This document shows positions 52,815 through 63,754 of a DNA stretch of 64,000 nucleotides, in pieces. Each line of letters begins with the position of its first letter. Within the stretch, counting starts at the first letter, position 1. A program made the position numbers and the translations under genes. The DNA is from Pseudocitrobacter corydidari (GTDB lineage: Bacteria; Pseudomonadota; Gammaproteobacteria; Enterobacterales; Enterobacteriaceae): positions 2,146,583 through 2,210,582 of the forward strand of contig NZ_CP087880.1 of assembly GCF_021172065.1 (NCBI RefSeq), written 5' to 3'. The notes under the pieces are model-generated. The model saw only the letters and a program-made list of their open reading frames with translations. It did no database searches and was not told where the DNA came from.

Positions 52815-54959
52815 TTAGCGTTTTTTGCGACGGGTCGTTTTGGCTTTGCTTTTTACTTTAACATCGGGCACCGGGGGTTGCTCAATAGGAAATACCGGTA
52901 GCGCATTTAACAGGCGCGGGCCGTAGTTTTTGGTCAACAGACGCTTATCGTATATCACCACTTCGCCCCAGCAGCCGTGGCTACGAATGAGTCGCCCCAC
53001 CTGCTGAATCAGGTTAAACGACGCGCTGGGCAGGCTTTGCACTTCGAACGGATAACGGTTCAGGCTTTTCAGCCATTCGCCTTCGGTAATCACCACCGGG
53101 CTGTCGATGGGCGGGAAGGCGATTTTATGAATATGCACCTGGCTTAGCAGCTCACCTTTTAAATCGAGGCCTTCTGCAAATGATTGTAGCCCGACCAGCA
53201 CGCTGCGCTCGCCGTTTTCCACGCGTTTACGATGCAATTCCACCAGCCGGTAACGCGGTTGGTCGCCCTGCACCAACAGCAAAAGGCGTAAATCGGTGAC
53301 GTGCTCCAGAAAACGCTGCATCGCGCGGTTGCTGGCAAACAGCACCAGCATGCCTTTGTGTTTTTTACTTTCCAGTGCCTCGCGGAAATAGGCCGCCATT
53401 TCGGCAATGTGCAGCTCTTCGTTTTCCATCAACGGCTCGTAGCGCATTTTCGGAATCACGATTTTGCCCTGCTCAACGTGGTTGAATGGCGAGTCGAGCG
53501 CCACGAAGCGATCGCCCGCTTTCTCTTTCAGCCCGCTCATCTCCTGCAAACGCGAGAAGCTGTTGAGAGACCGCAGCGTCGCGGACGTCACCACAATGTG
53601 CGGCACGCTGCGCCACAGCAGGCGTTCCAGTTGATCGCTGACGCGAATACCCACGCAGTTAAACCACAGATGCATCTGACCATCACGCATGTCGCGCGTC
53701 GCCCACTTAGAGACCGGTGCGCCGGACGCCTGCGCCAGCGACGCCAGACGCCAGAGCTTGCTTTGCGCCTCAAACATCCCCAGCGCGCGATTCATTTGCA
53801 GGATAACCCGATGCAAACGCACGATATCGTGCGAACCGGTTTTCTCGCTGAGATCGTTTAAAAACAGTTCCGCCAGCCCGCGCAGCATCTCGGTGAGTTT
53901 TGCCAGCCGCTGGACAATCTCCATGATCTCTTCCGGAAGTTCGCCCATCGCAAAGCGGTGTTCCGCTTCCTGGGTCGCCGGAAGATATAAATTCAGAATG
54001 TTATTGAGTGAGGCAATCAGCTCGTAAAGTTCTTCACTGTGCGCAGTCAAACGCTCCGGAATCGCCAGCGGCGGCGTGGTTTTCGGGCGAAACTGCTCCA
54101 TGCAGGTCGCCACCAGCTTAACGAAAAGATCGAGCTGGAGACGATACCAGGGCGCCGTAATTTCCGCGCTCATCTCCAGCGCATCGCGTGCGACATCCGG
54201 CAGATGATGGCCTTCATCCAGCACCAGCAGCAGGTTTTTCGGCTCCGGCAGCACCGCTTCGCTTTCCATCGCCGCCATGACCAACGCATGGTTAGCGACC
54301 ACGACTTCGGCTTCCTGAATCTCGCGCCGCGCCACAAAGAACGGGCACTCGCGATAGTAGAGGCAGTTGCGGTTCAGGCAGCTTGCTTTGTCGGTGCTCA
54401 GACGTCGCCACAAATCATCGTTAATCGCGATGTCCGTGTGATCGCGCAGGCCGTCCCATTTATAGCTGTCGAGGTCAGCCTTCAGTTTCGCGCAACGCTT
54501 CTGCTCTTCCTGATTGTTCGGCGTGAGGTCGTCATCCAGAAACGCGAGCAGATCCTGCTGATTGGGCTCGGTACTCGCCAGCCCGTTGAGGTTACGCGGA
54601 CAAACGTAGCGCCCGCGCCCGAAGGCGGCGGTAAATTTAAGGTCGGGGATAATTTTGCGCAGCAGCGGGAGATCTTTACTGTAGATCTGGTCCTGCAACG
54701 CGACGTTAGCGGTACTGACCACCAGCGTTTTTTGCTCTTCCCTGGCAATGGCAATGCCGGGAATGAGATAAGAAAGGGTCTTCCCGACGCCGGTCGGCGC
54801 TTCGATAGCCAGATGCCGCCCCTCTTCCCCGGCGAGCGTTTTTGCCACGTCAGCAATCATCTGCCGCTGCGGCGCGCGGGGAATAAAGTCCGGGATCTGT
54901 TCCTGAAGCGCCTTATACCAGGCGGCGATTTGCGCTTTCAGCGCAGCGGTCAATGCCAT
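52815..54959 (-). CDS. dinG: ATP-dependent 5'-3' DNA helicase DinG
   Basis: A 714-residue XPD-like Fe-S helicase. Walker A is EAPTGVGKT (residues 53-61) and the DEAH-type box is DEGHH (248-252). The four cluster cysteines are C120, C194, C199 and C205, the same positions as in E. coli. It unwinds R-loops, D-loops and forks during DNA damage. It starts just downstream of a LexA site. Confidence 0.96.
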   Translation of the reverse strand: MALTAALKAQIAAWYKALQEQIPDFIPRAPQRQMIADVAKTLAGEEGRHLAIEAPTGVGKTLSYLIPGIAIAREEQKTLVVSTANVALQDQIYSKDLPLLRKIIPDLKFTAAFGRGRYVCPRNLNGLASTEPNQQDLLAFLDDDLTPNNQEEQKRCAKLKADLDSYKWDGLRDHTDIAINDDLWRRLSTDKASCLNRNCLYYRECPFFVARREIQEAEVVVANHALVMAAMESEAVLPEPKNLLLVLDEGHHLPDVARDALEMSAEITAPWYRLQLDLFVKLVATCMEQFRPKTTPPLAIPERLTAHSEELYELIASLNNILNLYLPATQEAEHRFAMGELPEEIMEIVQRLAKLTEMLRGLAELFLNDLSEKTGSHDIVRLHRVILQMNRALGMFEAQSKLWRLASLAQASGAPVSKWATRDMRDGQMHLWFNCVGIRVSDQLERLLWRSVPHIVVTSATLRSLNSFSRLQEMSGLKEKAGDRFVALDSPFNHVEQGKIVIPKMRYEPLMENEELHIAEMAAYFREALESKKHKGMLVLFASNRAMQRFLEHVTDLRLLLLVQGDQPRYRLVELHRKRVENGERSVLVGLQSFAEGLDLKGELLSQVHIHKIAFPPIDSPVVITEGEWLKSLNRYPFEVQSLPSASFNLIQQVGRLIRSHGCWGEVVIYDKRLLTKNYGPRLLNALPVFPIEQPPVPDVKVKSKAKTTRRKKR

Positions 54960-54973
54960 GAGAAAACCTGAAA

Positions 54974-54993
54974 TACTGTATAAACAGCCACTA
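54974..54993 (-). promoter_or_regulatory. LexA box upstream of dinG
   Basis: On the minus strand, TAGTGGCTGTTTATACAGTA. It differs by one base from the known E. coli dinG box (TATTGGCTGTTTATACAGTA) and ends 15 bp before the dinG start codon. Confidence 0.88.
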
Positions 54994-55018
54994 TTGTGGC
55001 ACTTTCTTACGCGGGCGG

Positions 55019-55050
55019 CAAAAAATAAAGCCCGGCTTGCGGCCAGGCTT
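55019..55050 (-). terminator. Terminator of rhlE
   Basis: On the minus strand, AAGCCTGGC-cgcaa-GCCGGGCTT followed by TATTTTTT. Confidence 0.82.
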
Positions 55051-55108
55051 CAGAAATATGCTTCAGGGCAGAGGCGCTTTGCTTATCCGCCCTGTGCCAG
55101 GTAAACCG

Positions 55109-56500
55109 TTATTGTGCAGCAGACGGTTTACGCGGGCGACGACGACGCTGTTGCTCGCCTGCCGGTTTGGCATCGCCAATGCGGCGAGACTGTTTCGGTT
55201 TAGCGTCAGATTTCGGCGCACCGCTTTCGCTGCGGCGCGGCTGTTGCTGCCCACGCCCCTGGCTTTGCCCCTGCCCTTGCGGGCGACCACCTTGCCCACG
55301 ACCACCGCCGTTACCGCCGCGCTGCTGGCGACCGTTCTGGATTGGCTCCGCTTTGATCGACGGGTCTGGCTCATAGCCCGGCAGTGCAATACGCGGGATC
55401 TCTTTTTTCAGCAGTTTTTCGATATCACGCAGCAGTTTGTGTTCATCAACACAAACCAGCGACAGCGCTTCACCGGTTGCCGCCGCACGCCCGGTACGGC
55501 CAATACGGTGCACGTAATCTTCCGGCACGTTTGGCAACTCGTAGTTCACCACGTGCGGCAGTTCTTCGATATCCAGACCACGCGCGGCGATGTCGGTTGC
55601 CACCAGCACGCGGATATCGCCAGATTTAAAATCAGCCAGCGCACGGGTACGCGCGCCCTGAGATTTGTTACCGTGAATAGCCGCACTGCGGATGCCATCT
55701 TTATTCAGCTGCTCTGCCAGGTGGTTTGCACCGTGTTTGGTACGGGTAAAGACCAGCACCTGACGCCAGTCGCCCTGGCCAATCATCTGTGACAGCAATT
55801 CCCGTTTACGTTTCTTATCAACGAAATGCACGTGCTGCGTCACCTGCTCGGAGGCGGTATTACGACGCGCGACTTCAATTTCCAGCGGGTTATGCAGCAG
55901 CTTTTCCGCCAGCGCTTTAATGTCATCGGAGAAGGTCGCCGAGAACAGCAGGTTCTGACGCTTGGCCGGCAGTTTTGCCAGCACGCGGCGGATATCGTGG
56001 ATGAAGCCCATATCGAGCATACGGTCCGCTTCATCCAGCACCAGAATTTCGATGCCGTCGAGTTTTACCGCGTTTTGATGTTCGAGGTCCAGCAGACGTC
56101 CCGGCGTTGCCACCAGCACATCAACGCCACCGCGCAGCTTCATCATCTGCGGATTGATGCTCACGCCGCCAAATACCACCAGCGAACGAATGTTCAGATA
56201 CTGGCTGTATTCACGCACGTTTTCGCCAATTTGCGCAGCGAGTTCACGGGTTGGCGTGAGGATCAGCGCGCGCACCGGGCGACGGCCCTTGGCATGCGGC
56301 TGAGTGGTGATCAGATGCTGCAACAGCGGCAGGGTGAAGCCTGCCGTTTTACCGGTGCCGGTTTGGGCGCTGGCCATCAGGTCACGGCCCTGTAATACCG
56401 CAGGAATTGCTTGCTGCTGAATGGGGGTGGGTTCGCGATAGCCAAGCTCAACAATGGCACGCAAAATTTCAGGGCTAAGCCCCAGGGAATCGAAAGACAT
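55109..56500 (-). CDS. rhlE: ATP-dependent RNA helicase RhlE
   Basis: A 463-residue DEAD-box helicase involved in ribosome assembly. Q motif [11 protein letters not shown], Walker [14 protein letters not shown] box [10 protein letters not shown], motif III SATF, motif [10 protein letters not shown]. The C-terminal tail (about 390-463) is rich in Gly, Gln and Arg ([20 protein letters not shown]) and basic, for RNA binding. It is divergent from cecR. Confidence 0.95.
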   Translation of the reverse strand: MSFDSLGLSPEILRAIVELGYREPTPIQQQAIPAVLQGRDLMASAQTGTGKTAGFTLPLLQHLITTQPHAKGRRPVRALILTPTRELAAQIGENVREYSQYLNIRSLVVFGGVSINPQMMKLRGGVDVLVATPGRLLDLEHQNAVKLDGIEILVLDEADRMLDMGFIHDIRRVLAKLPAKRQNLLFSATFSDDIKALAEKLLHNPLEIEVARRNTASEQVTQHVHFVDKKRKRELLSQMIGQGDWRQVLVFTRTKHGANHLAEQLNKDGIRSAAIHGNKSQGARTRALADFKSGDIRVLVATDIAARGLDIEELPHVVNYELPNVPEDYVHRIGRTGRAAATGEALSLVCVDEHKLLRDIEKLLKKEIPRIALPGYEPDPSIKAEPIQNGRQQRGGNGGGRGQGGRPQGQGQSQGRGQQQPRRSESGAPKSDAKPKQSRRIGDAKPAGEQQRRRRPRKPSAAQ

Positions 56501-56726
56501 AATTACTCCACACCCACCCCGACCGCATGCGGTGTAGTTTTCGAGGGGATCACAAACCAGATAATGACAAAAACCACAATGTCATGAAGGGCCGGAGTGT
56601 AGCAGCTTTTGTGACCTGGCGCATAAAATATCTCTCCAGCCAGGTGGCCTGCGAGGTGGTGAAAATTCTGTGTTTTCGCCGTTTTTTGCGTATGCGACTG
56701 GACAAGCTCAAAATTCAGTCATAATG

Positions 56727-56746
56727 TTAATCAATCGATTGATTAA
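56727..56746. promoter_or_regulatory. CecR operator between rhlE and cecR
   Basis: Perfect 20-bp palindrome TTAATCAATCGATTGATTAA, immediately upstream of the cecR start. It matches the CecR (YbiH) binding motif reported in E. coli, which controls both rhlE and the ybhGFSR operon. Confidence 0.88.
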
Positions 56747-56760
56747 TTTTGTGTGACGCG

Positions 56761-57438
56761 ATGAATACGACTCCCATCACCACCAAAGGCGAGCAGGCCA
56801 AAAGCCAGCTCATCGCCGCCGCACTCGCTCAGTTTGGCGAGTATGGGCTGCACGCCACCACCCGCGATATCGCGGCGCAGGCCGGGCAGAACATTGCGGC
56901 GATAACCTACTACTTCGGCTCAAAAGATGACTTGTATCTCGCCTGCGCCCAGTGGATTGCTGACTTTATCGGTGAGAATTTCCGCCCACACGTGCAGGCC
57001 GCAGAGGAACTCTTCGCCCAGACAGAGCCTGATAAAGCCGCCATTCACGAACTGATTCTGCGCGCGTGCAAGCACATGATCCTGCTATTGACGCAGGAGG
57101 ATACGGTCAATCTCAGTAAGTTTATTTCACGCGAACAGTTCTCGCCCACCGCCGCGTATCAGCACATTCACGAGCGGGTGATTGCGCCGATGCATACACA
57201 TCTTACGCATCTGATTGCCGCCTATACCGGGCGCGATCCGCACGACACGCAAACGATTCTGCACACGCACGCCCTGCTCGGCGAGATCCTCGCATTTCGA
57301 CTGGGCCGCGAGACCATTTTGCTGCGCGCCGGATGGGCCCGTTTTGATGACGAGAAAGCCGAGCAGATTTTCCAGGTGGTGAGCTGCCACATCGATTTCA
57401 TTTTGCAGGGACTAACGCAAAGGAGCCTGAAACAATGA
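56761..57438 (+). CDS. cecR: TetR-family regulator CecR (YbiH)
   Basis: A 225-residue TetR-type repressor. The HTH region is [34 protein letters not shown] 56761 is chosen by homology to E. coli CecR (the ORF also has an ATG four codons upstream). It represses the ybhGFSR exporter and rhlE and responds to cefoperazone and chloramphenicol sensitivity in E. coli. Its stop overlaps the ybhG start (ATGA). Confidence 0.94.
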   Translation: MNTTPITTKGEQAKSQLIAAALAQFGEYGLHATTRDIAAQAGQNIAAITYYFGSKDDLYLACAQWIADFIGENFRPHVQAAEELFAQTEPDKAAIHELILRACKHMILLLTQEDTVNLSKFISREQFSPTAAYQHIHERVIAPMHTHLTHLIAAYTGRDPHDTQTILHTHALLGEILAFRLGRETILLRAGWARFDDEKAEQIFQVVSCHIDFILQGLTQRSLKQ

Positions 57439-58427
57439 AGAAACCGGTCATTATTGCACTGGTGCTGGTGCTGATTGTTGCCGCCATTGGCGGAACCTGG
57501 TGGTATCAGAGCCGCCAGGACAACGGGCTGACGCTCTACGGCAACGTGGATATTCGCACCGTCAATATGAGTTTCCGCGTCGGGGGCCGTTTGCAGTCAT
57601 TAACCGTGGATGAAGGCGATGCCATTAAAGCCGGGCAAACGCTGGGGAAGCTTGATAAAGCGCCCTATGAAAACGCGCTAATGCAGGCGAAAGCCAATGT
57701 CTCAACCGCCCAGGCACAATATGACCTGATGATGGCGGGTTATCGGGCAGAAGAGATTGCCCAGGCCGCCGCCGCCGTGAAACAGGCGCAGGCCGCCTAT
57801 CACTATGCGCAGAACTTTTACGCGCGTCAGCAGGGGCTGTGGAAAAGCCGCACTATCTCTGCCAACGATCTGGAAAATGCGCGTTCTTCGCGTGACCAGG
57901 CGCTGGCAACGCTGAAATCGGCGCAGGATAAACTAAGCCAGTACCGCGCCGGGAATCGTCCGCAGGAAATTGCCCAGGCGAAAGCCAACCTTGAACAGGC
58001 GCAGGCGCAGCTGGCGCAATCGACGCTCGATTTGCACGACACCACGCTGGTGGCGCCGTCGGACGGCACATTGCTTACCCGCGCGGTAGAACCCGGCAGC
58101 ATGCTCAATGCAGGCAGCACCGCCCTCACCCTTTCACTGACGCGCCCGGTGTGGGTCCGCGCCTACGTGGATGAGAAGAACCTCAATCAGGCGCAGCCGG
58201 GGCGGGAAATTGTACTTTATACCGATGGTCGCCCGGATAAGCCGTATCACGGCAAAATCGGCTTCGTGTCACCCACCGCAGAATTTACGCCGAAAACCGT
58301 TGAGACGCCGGATCTGCGTACCGATCTTGTTTATCGCCTGCGCATTATCGTCACCGATGCCGACGACACGCTGCGCCAGGGGATGCCGGTGACGCTGAAG
58401 TTCAACGATGAGTCACGCCATGAGTGA
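57435..58427 (+). CDS. ybhG: Membrane fusion protein YbhG (HlyD family)
   Basis: A 330-residue periplasmic adaptor with a single N-terminal anchor ([19 protein letters not shown]). A biotinyl-lipoyl-like half-motif ([26 protein letters not shown]) precedes a long alpha-helical hairpin ([14 protein letters not shown] ... [14 protein letters not shown]) and its partner half-motif ([20 protein letters not shown]). It links the YbhFSR ABC exporter to an outer-membrane channel. The first gene after cecR in the operon. Confidence 0.93.
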   Translation: MKKPVIIALVLVLIVAAIGGTWWYQSRQDNGLTLYGNVDIRTVNMSFRVGGRLQSLTVDEGDAIKAGQTLGKLDKAPYENALMQAKANVSTAQAQYDLMMAGYRAEEIAQAAAAVKQAQAAYHYAQNFYARQQGLWKSRTISANDLENARSSRDQALATLKSAQDKLSQYRAGNRPQEIAQAKANLEQAQAQLAQSTLDLHDTTLVAPSDGTLLTRAVEPGSMLNAGSTALTLSLTRPVWVRAYVDEKNLNQAQPGREIVLYTDGRPDKPYHGKIGFVSPTAEFTPKTVETPDLRTDLVYRLRIIVTDADDTLRQGMPVTLKFNDESRHE

Positions 58428-60159
58428 AGAGATCATCCAGCTCGACGGGCTGGTGAAACGCTTCGCCGGTATGGATAAACCCGCCGTCGCACCGCTGAAC
58501 TGTACCATCCACTCTGGTTATGTTACCGGGCTGGTGGGGCCGGACGGCGCGGGGAAAACCACCCTGATGCGTATGCTGGCGGGCCTGCTGAAGCCCGACG
58601 AAGGAACGGCTTCTGTTCTGGGGCTCGATCCTATCGAGAACGACAGCGAGCTGCACAGCATGCTGGGCTACATGCCGCAAAAATTTGGCCTGTATGAAGA
58701 TTTAACGGTGATGGAGAACCTCAATCTTTATGCCGACCTGCGCAGCGTCACCGGTGAGGCGCGACAGAAAACCTTCGCGCGTCTGCTGGAATTTACTGCG
58801 CTGGGGCCGTTTACCGGGCGGCTGGCGGGGAAACTCTCCGGTGGGATGAAACAAAAGCTAGGGCTTGCCTGCACGCTGGTCGGTGAGCCGAAAGTGTTGC
58901 TGCTCGATGAGCCGGGTGTGGGCGTTGACCCCATCTCGCGCCGCGAGCTGTGGCAGATGGTGCACGAACTGGCAGGCGACGGGATGCTGATTTTGTGGAG
59001 CACCTCCTACCTCGATGAAGCCGAGCAGTGCCGCGACGTGCTGCTGATGAATGAAGGCGAATTGCTCTATCAGGGCGAGCCGACGGCGCTGACGAAAACC
59101 ATGGCCGGGCGCAGTTTCCTGATGAGCAGCCCGACGGAAAACAACCGTCGCCTGTTGCAGCGCACGCTGAAATTACCCCAGGTGAGCGACGGGATGATTC
59201 AGGGGCGCTCGGTGCGCGTGATCCTCAAAAAAGAGGCGACCGCCGACGATATTCGCCGCGCGCCTGAGATGCCAGAAATTGAGATAAACGAAACTACGCC
59301 GCGCTTCGAGGATGCGTTTATCGACCTGCTGGGCGGCGCGGGAACCTCGGAATCGCCGCTGGGCGCCATTCTGCATACGGTTGAGGGTTCACCGGAAGAG
59401 ACGGTGATTGAAGCCAAACAGCTCACCAAGAAGTTCGGTGATTTTGCCGCCACCGACCATGTGGATTTTGCCGTCAAACGTGGGGAGATCTTTGGCCTGC
59501 TCGGCCCTAACGGTGCGGGGAAATCGACCACTTTCAAAATGATGTGCGGCCTGTTGGTGCCCACATCGGGCAAGGCGCTGGTGCTGGATATGGACCTGAA
59601 AGTGAGCTCTGGCAAAGCACGTCAGCATTTAGGTTATATGGCGCAAAAATTCTCGCTCTACGGCAACCTGACCGTGGAACAGAACCTGCGCTTTTTCTCG
59701 GGCGTCTATGGCCTACGCGGGCGGGCGCAGAATGACAAAATCGCCCGCATGAGCGAAGCTTTTGGCCTGAAAAGCATCGCCAACCATGCCACCGACGCCC
59801 TGCCCCTTGGCTTTAAGCAGCGTCTGGCGCTGGCCTGCTCGTTGATGCATGAGCCGGATATTCTGTTCCTCGATGAACCGACTTCCGGCGTTGACCCCAT
59901 CACGCGGCGTGAATTCTGGCTGCACATCAATAGCATGGTGGAGAAAGGCGTGACCGTGATGGTGACCACTCACTTTATGGATGAAGCCGAGTATTGCGAC
60001 CGAATTGGCCTGGTGTATCGTGGCAAACTGATTGCCAGCGGCACTCCGGATGACCTGAAAGGGCAGGCCGCCGACGATGAACAGCGCGACCCGACCATGG
60101 AGCAGGCCTTTATCACCTTAATCCACAACTGGGATAAGGAGCACGCCGATGCGCAATAG
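58420..60159 (+). CDS. ybhF: ABC exporter ATPase YbhF (tandem ATPase)
   Basis: A 579-residue protein with two ATPase domains. Walker A motifs: GPDGAGKTT (N-half) and GPNGAGKST (C-half). Signatures: [11 protein letters not shown] and, degenerate, [11 protein letters not shown]. Walker [12 protein letters not shown] and [11 protein letters not shown]. The start is ATG 58420, overlapping the ybhG stop by 8 bp. It powers the YbhSR half-transporters. Confidence 0.94.
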   Translation: MSEEIIQLDGLVKRFAGMDKPAVAPLNCTIHSGYVTGLVGPDGAGKTTLMRMLAGLLKPDEGTASVLGLDPIENDSELHSMLGYMPQKFGLYEDLTVMENLNLYADLRSVTGEARQKTFARLLEFTALGPFTGRLAGKLSGGMKQKLGLACTLVGEPKVLLLDEPGVGVDPISRRELWQMVHELAGDGMLILWSTSYLDEAEQCRDVLLMNEGELLYQGEPTALTKTMAGRSFLMSSPTENNRRLLQRTLKLPQVSDGMIQGRSVRVILKKEATADDIRRAPEMPEIEINETTPRFEDAFIDLLGGAGTSESPLGAILHTVEGSPEETVIEAKQLTKKFGDFAATDHVDFAVKRGEIFGLLGPNGAGKSTTFKMMCGLLVPTSGKALVLDMDLKVSSGKARQHLGYMAQKFSLYGNLTVEQNLRFFSGVYGLRGRAQNDKIARMSEAFGLKSIANHATDALPLGFKQRLALACSLMHEPDILFLDEPTSGVDPITRREFWLHINSMVEKGVTVMVTTHFMDEAEYCDRIGLVYRGKLIASGTPDDLKGQAADDEQRDPTMEQAFITLIHNWDKEHADAQ

Positions 60160-61282
60160 CACCCTTTCCTGGCGACGCGTACGTGCGCTGTGCGTGAAGG
60201 AAACCCGGCAAATCATCCGCGACCCCAGCAGTTGGCTGATTGCGGTAGTCATTCCGTTGCTGTTGCTGTTTATCTTTGGCTACGGCATCAACCTCGACTC
60301 CAGCAAGTTGCGCGTTGGGATTTTACTGGAACAGCAGAGCGAAGAGGCGCTTGATTTTACCCACGCTATGACCGGCTCGCCCTATATTGACGCTACTATC
60401 AGCGATAATCGCCAACAACTGGTTGAGATGATGCAGGCCGGGCGTATTCGCGGGTTAGTGGTCATTCCGGTGAATTTCGACAGCCAGATGGCACGCGACA
60501 ACGAAAACGCACCGATTCAGGTGATCACCGATGGCAGCGAGCCGAATACCGCCAACTTTGTGCAGGGCTATACGCAAGGGATTTGGCAGCTATGGCAGGC
60601 ACAACGCGCGGAAGACAAAGGGCAATCATTCACACCGCTCATTGATGTCCAGACTCGCTACTGGTTTAACCCTGCTGCCATCAGCCAGCACTTTATCATC
60701 CCCGGCGCGGTGACCATCATCATGACGGTAATTGGCGCGATCCTCACGTCGCTGGTGGTGGCGCGCGAATGGGAGCGCGGTACGATGGAAGCGCTACTGT
60801 CAACCGAAGTGACCCGCGTCGAGTTGCTGCTGTGCAAGCTGATCCCCTACTACTTCCTCGGCATGCTGGCGATGCTGCTTTGCATGCTGGTGTCGGTGTT
60901 TATACTCGGTGTGCCCTATCGCGGATCGCTGCTGGTGCTGTTTTTCATTACCAGCCTGTTTTTACTCAGCACGCTGGGGATGGGGTTGTTAATTTCGACT
61001 ATCACCCGCAACCAGTTTAACGCCGCGCAGGTCGCGCTGAACGCCGCATTTCTGCCGTCGATTATGCTGTCCGGGTTTATTTTCCAGATAGACAGCATGC
61101 CTGCGGCGATTCGCATCGTGACCTATATCATCCCGGCCCGCTACTTCGTGAGCACGCTGCAAAGCCTGTTCCTGGCGGGCAATATTCCGGTGGTGCTGGT
61201 GATTAATACCCTGTTTTTGATTGCTTCGGCGGTGATGTTTATCGGCCTGACGTGGCTGAAAACGAAACGTCGGCTGGATTAA
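60149..61282 (+). CDS. ybhS: ABC exporter permease YbhS
   Basis: A 377-residue ABC-2 type permease, same length as E. coli. One N-terminal membrane segment, a large periplasmic loop, then five C-terminal segments; the coupling region includes [22 protein letters not shown]. It starts inside the end of ybhF (11 bp overlap). Confidence 0.94.
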   Translation: MRNSTLSWRRVRALCVKETRQIIRDPSSWLIAVVIPLLLLFIFGYGINLDSSKLRVGILLEQQSEEALDFTHAMTGSPYIDATISDNRQQLVEMMQAGRIRGLVVIPVNFDSQMARDNENAPIQVITDGSEPNTANFVQGYTQGIWQLWQAQRAEDKGQSFTPLIDVQTRYWFNPAAISQHFIIPGAVTIIMTVIGAILTSLVVAREWERGTMEALLSTEVTRVELLLCKLIPYYFLGMLAMLLCMLVSVFILGVPYRGSLLVLFFITSLFLLSTLGMGLLISTITRNQFNAAQVALNAAFLPSIMLSGFIFQIDSMPAAIRIVTYIIPARYFVSTLQSLFLAGNIPVVLVINTLFLIASAVMFIGLTWLKTKRRLD

Positions 61283-61287
61283 ACTTC

Positions 61288-61362
61288 GCCGGATGGCGGC
61301 TACGCCTTATCCGGCCTACACAATTACGATTCGTAGGTCGGGTAAGCGCAGCGCCACCCGAC
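61288..61362. repeat. REP pair (BIME) inside the ybhGFSR operon
   Basis: Units GCCGGATGGCGGCTACGCC...CCGGCCTAC (61288-61319) and GTAGGTCGGGTAAGCGCAGC...ACCCGAC (about 61332-61362), in opposite orientation, between ybhS and ybhR. Confidence 0.85.
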
Positions 61363-61376
61363 ATGAGGACGACACC

Positions 61377-62483
61377 ATGTTTTATCGTTTATGGACATTA
61401 ATCCGCAAAGAGCTGCAATCGCTGCTGCGCGAGCCGCAGACGCGTGCCATTTTGATTCTGCCGGTGCTGATTCAGGTGATTCTTTTCCCCTTTGCGGCGA
61501 CGCTTGAGGTGACCAATGCCACCATCGCCATCTACAACGAAGATAACGGCAAGCACGCGGTGGAGCTGACACAACGTTTCGCCCGCGCCAAAGCGTTCAC
61601 TCATGTTCTGCTGCTAAAAAGCCCGCAGGAGATCCAACCCACTATCGATACCCAAAAAGCACTGCTGCTGGTGCGCTTTCCGGCGGATTTTTCGCGTAAT
61701 CTGGATACCTTCCAGCAGGCGCCCATGCAGTTAATTCTTGACGGGCGAAACTCTAACAGCGCGCAAATCGCGGCTAATTACCTGCAACAGATCGTCAAAG
61801 ATTATCAGCAGGAGTTAACCGACGGCCAGGCCAAACCCAACAACAGCGAGCTGGTGGTGCGCAACTGGTATAACCCGAATCTGGACTACAAATGGTTTGT
61901 GGTGCCGTCGCTGATCGCCATGATCACCACCATCGGGGTGATGATCGTAACGTCGCTCTCCGTCGCCCGCGAGCGCGAACAGGGTACGCTGGATCAGCTA
62001 CTGGTTTCACCGCTGGCGACCTGGCAGATATTCATCGGCAAAGCGGTTCCGGCGCTGATTGTCGCCACCTTCCAGGCCACTATCGTGCTGGGTATCGGCA
62101 TCTGGGCGTATCAGATTCCCTTCGCCGGTTCGCTGGCGTTGTTCTACTTCACTATGATTATCTATGGATTATCGCTGGTAGGCTTTGGGCTGCTGATTTC
62201 CTCTCTGTGCGAAACCCAGCAGCAGGCGTTTATCGGCGTGTTCGTCTTTATGATGCCGGCGATTCTGCTGTCGGGTTACGTATCGCCCGTGGAGAACATG
62301 CCGGTTTGGTTGCAGAATCTGACGTGGATTAACCCGATTCGTCACTTTACGGATATCACCAAGCAAATTTATCTGAAGGACGCGAGCTTAACGATTGTGT
62401 GGGGAAGTTTGTGGCCGCTACTGGTGATAGCGGCCACGACAGGCTCAGTGGCGTACGCGATGTTTCGCCGGAAGATCGCCTGA
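61377..62483 (+). CDS. ybhR: ABC exporter permease YbhR
   Basis: A 368-residue ABC-2 permease homologous to YbhS, same length as in E. coli. Layout: one N-terminal segment, periplasmic loop, five C-terminal segments, with [23 protein letters not shown] 61377 is chosen by homology. Its end overlaps convergent ybhQ by 39 bp. Confidence 0.94.
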   Translation: MFYRLWTLIRKELQSLLREPQTRAILILPVLIQVILFPFAATLEVTNATIAIYNEDNGKHAVELTQRFARAKAFTHVLLLKSPQEIQPTIDTQKALLLVRFPADFSRNLDTFQQAPMQLILDGRNSNSAQIAANYLQQIVKDYQQELTDGQAKPNNSELVVRNWYNPNLDYKWFVVPSLIAMITTIGVMIVTSLSVAREREQGTLDQLLVSPLATWQIFIGKAVPALIVATFQATIVLGIGIWAYQIPFAGSLALFYFTMIIYGLSLVGFGLLISSLCETQQQAFIGVFVFMMPAILLSGYVSPVENMPVWLQNLTWINPIRHFTDITKQIYLKDASLTIVWGSLWPLLVIAATTGSVAYAMFRRKIA

Positions 62484-62861
62484 GTTACGTTTTTTCTCTT
62501 TGACTAACAAAGAGACCAACGCTGGCCCGGCGAGGATCGCCAGCCCCGCAAGGGCCAGCAGGAAGTTATTGTGTAACACTCGCGACAGCAGCCATAAGGC
62601 GATAATTGCCGCGCCAAAATACCAGGTGGTGGTGAGTTCTTCGAGTACATCGCCCACATCACGCCAGCGCTGTTCACGGTGGCGCTGTAATGCCAGCATC
62701 AGAATCACCGTTACGCTGTAGAGCACACACAGGCCCAGGCCGACGCGGACTAATGCACCGCCCATCCAGCCCATAACCAGCACCGCCACAACCAGCAAAT
62801 GCAACATAATCTGCCAGCAACTTAACCCTGTTGCGACACGAACGCGTTGTTGCCACTTCAT
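62445..62861 (-). CDS. ybhQ: Inner membrane protein YbhQ
   Basis: A 138-residue membrane protein with four hydrophobic segments, matching E. coli YbhQ (136), including [20 protein letters not shown] and [14 protein letters not shown]. Function unknown. The family is one of the aminoglycoside-linked small membrane proteins. It is convergent with ybhR. Confidence 0.92.
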   Translation of the reverse strand: MKWQQRVRVATGLSCWQIMLHLLVVAVLVMGWMGGALVRVGLGLCVLYSVTVILMLALQRHREQRWRDVGDVLEELTTTWYFGAAIIALWLLSRVLHNNFLLALAGLAILAGPALVSLLVKEKKRNSGDLPAKHRVRH

Positions 62862-62992
62862 GGCTTCTTCTCCTGAAGGATTTTATTTGCCTATTCAGAG
62901 TACGCCACTTTACGGAAAATTCCGTATCACCGCATCTTTTTGTGACGCCGACTACACTATTTAGTCAGGATAAAAAAAATAACGGGAGCCAA

Positions 62993-63754
62993 ATGTCCGC
63001 AAACAGCACGCCTTTTTCGGTAAAAATACTGACAATTAACACCCATAAGGGCTTTACGGCATTTAACCGACGTTTTATTTTGCCGGAGCTTCGCGACGCC
63101 GTTCGCACCGTCGGCGCGGACATTGTTTGCCTGCAGGAAGTGCTGGGGGCGCATGAAGTGCATCCGTTGCACGTCGAAAACTGGCCAGATACCAGCCACT
63201 ACGAATTTCTCGCTGACACCATGTGGAGCGATTACGCCTATGGGCGAAATGCGGTCTATCCGGAAGGGCATCATGGCAACGCGGTGCTCTCACGCTATCC
63301 TATCGAACATTTTGAAAATCACGATGTTTCCATCGGCGACAGCGAGAAGCGCGGGCTGCTCTATTGCCGAATCGCGCCCCCGCAGCTTGCTACGCCGATT
63401 CATGTGATTTGCGTGCATCTTGGCCTCGGTGAAAAACAGCGTCAGGCGCAAATTGTGATGCTGGCCGATTTTGTCAATGCGCTGCCGCAGGGCGAACCGG
63501 TGCTGGTGGCCGGTGATTTCAACGACTGGCGGCAGAAAGCTAACCATCCATTAAAAACACAGGCCGGGCTGGAAGAGATTTTTACCCGCGCCAGAGGCCG
63601 CCCGGCGCGCACTTTTCCGGTCAGTTTGCCGCTATTGCGACTGGATCGCATCTATGTGAAAAATGCTAATGCCAGTAAACCGACCAAACTTGCTTTACGT
63701 GGCTGGCGACACCTTTCAGACCATGCGCCCCTTAGCGCGGAGATCCATCTATGA
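62993..63754 (+). CDS. ybhP: Endonuclease/exonuclease/phosphatase family protein YbhP
   Basis: A 253-residue EEP-fold protein, same length as E. coli YbhP. Active-site features: LTINTHKGF (N and H), CLQEV (Glu), GDFNDWR (Asp, Asn) and [11 protein letters not shown] (Asp, His). It may be a phosphodiesterase acting in phospholipid metabolism, given its coupling to clsB; the substrate is unproved. ATG 62993 follows GGGAG. Its stop overlaps the clsB start (ATGA). Confidence 0.93.
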   Translation: MSANSTPFSVKILTINTHKGFTAFNRRFILPELRDAVRTVGADIVCLQEVLGAHEVHPLHVENWPDTSHYEFLADTMWSDYAYGRNAVYPEGHHGNAVLSRYPIEHFENHDVSIGDSEKRGLLYCRIAPPQLATPIHVICVHLGLGEKQRQAQIVMLADFVNALPQGEPVLVAGDFNDWRQKANHPLKTQAGLEEIFTRARGRPARTFPVSLPLLRLDRIYVKNANASKPTKLALRGWRHLSDHAPLSAEIHL

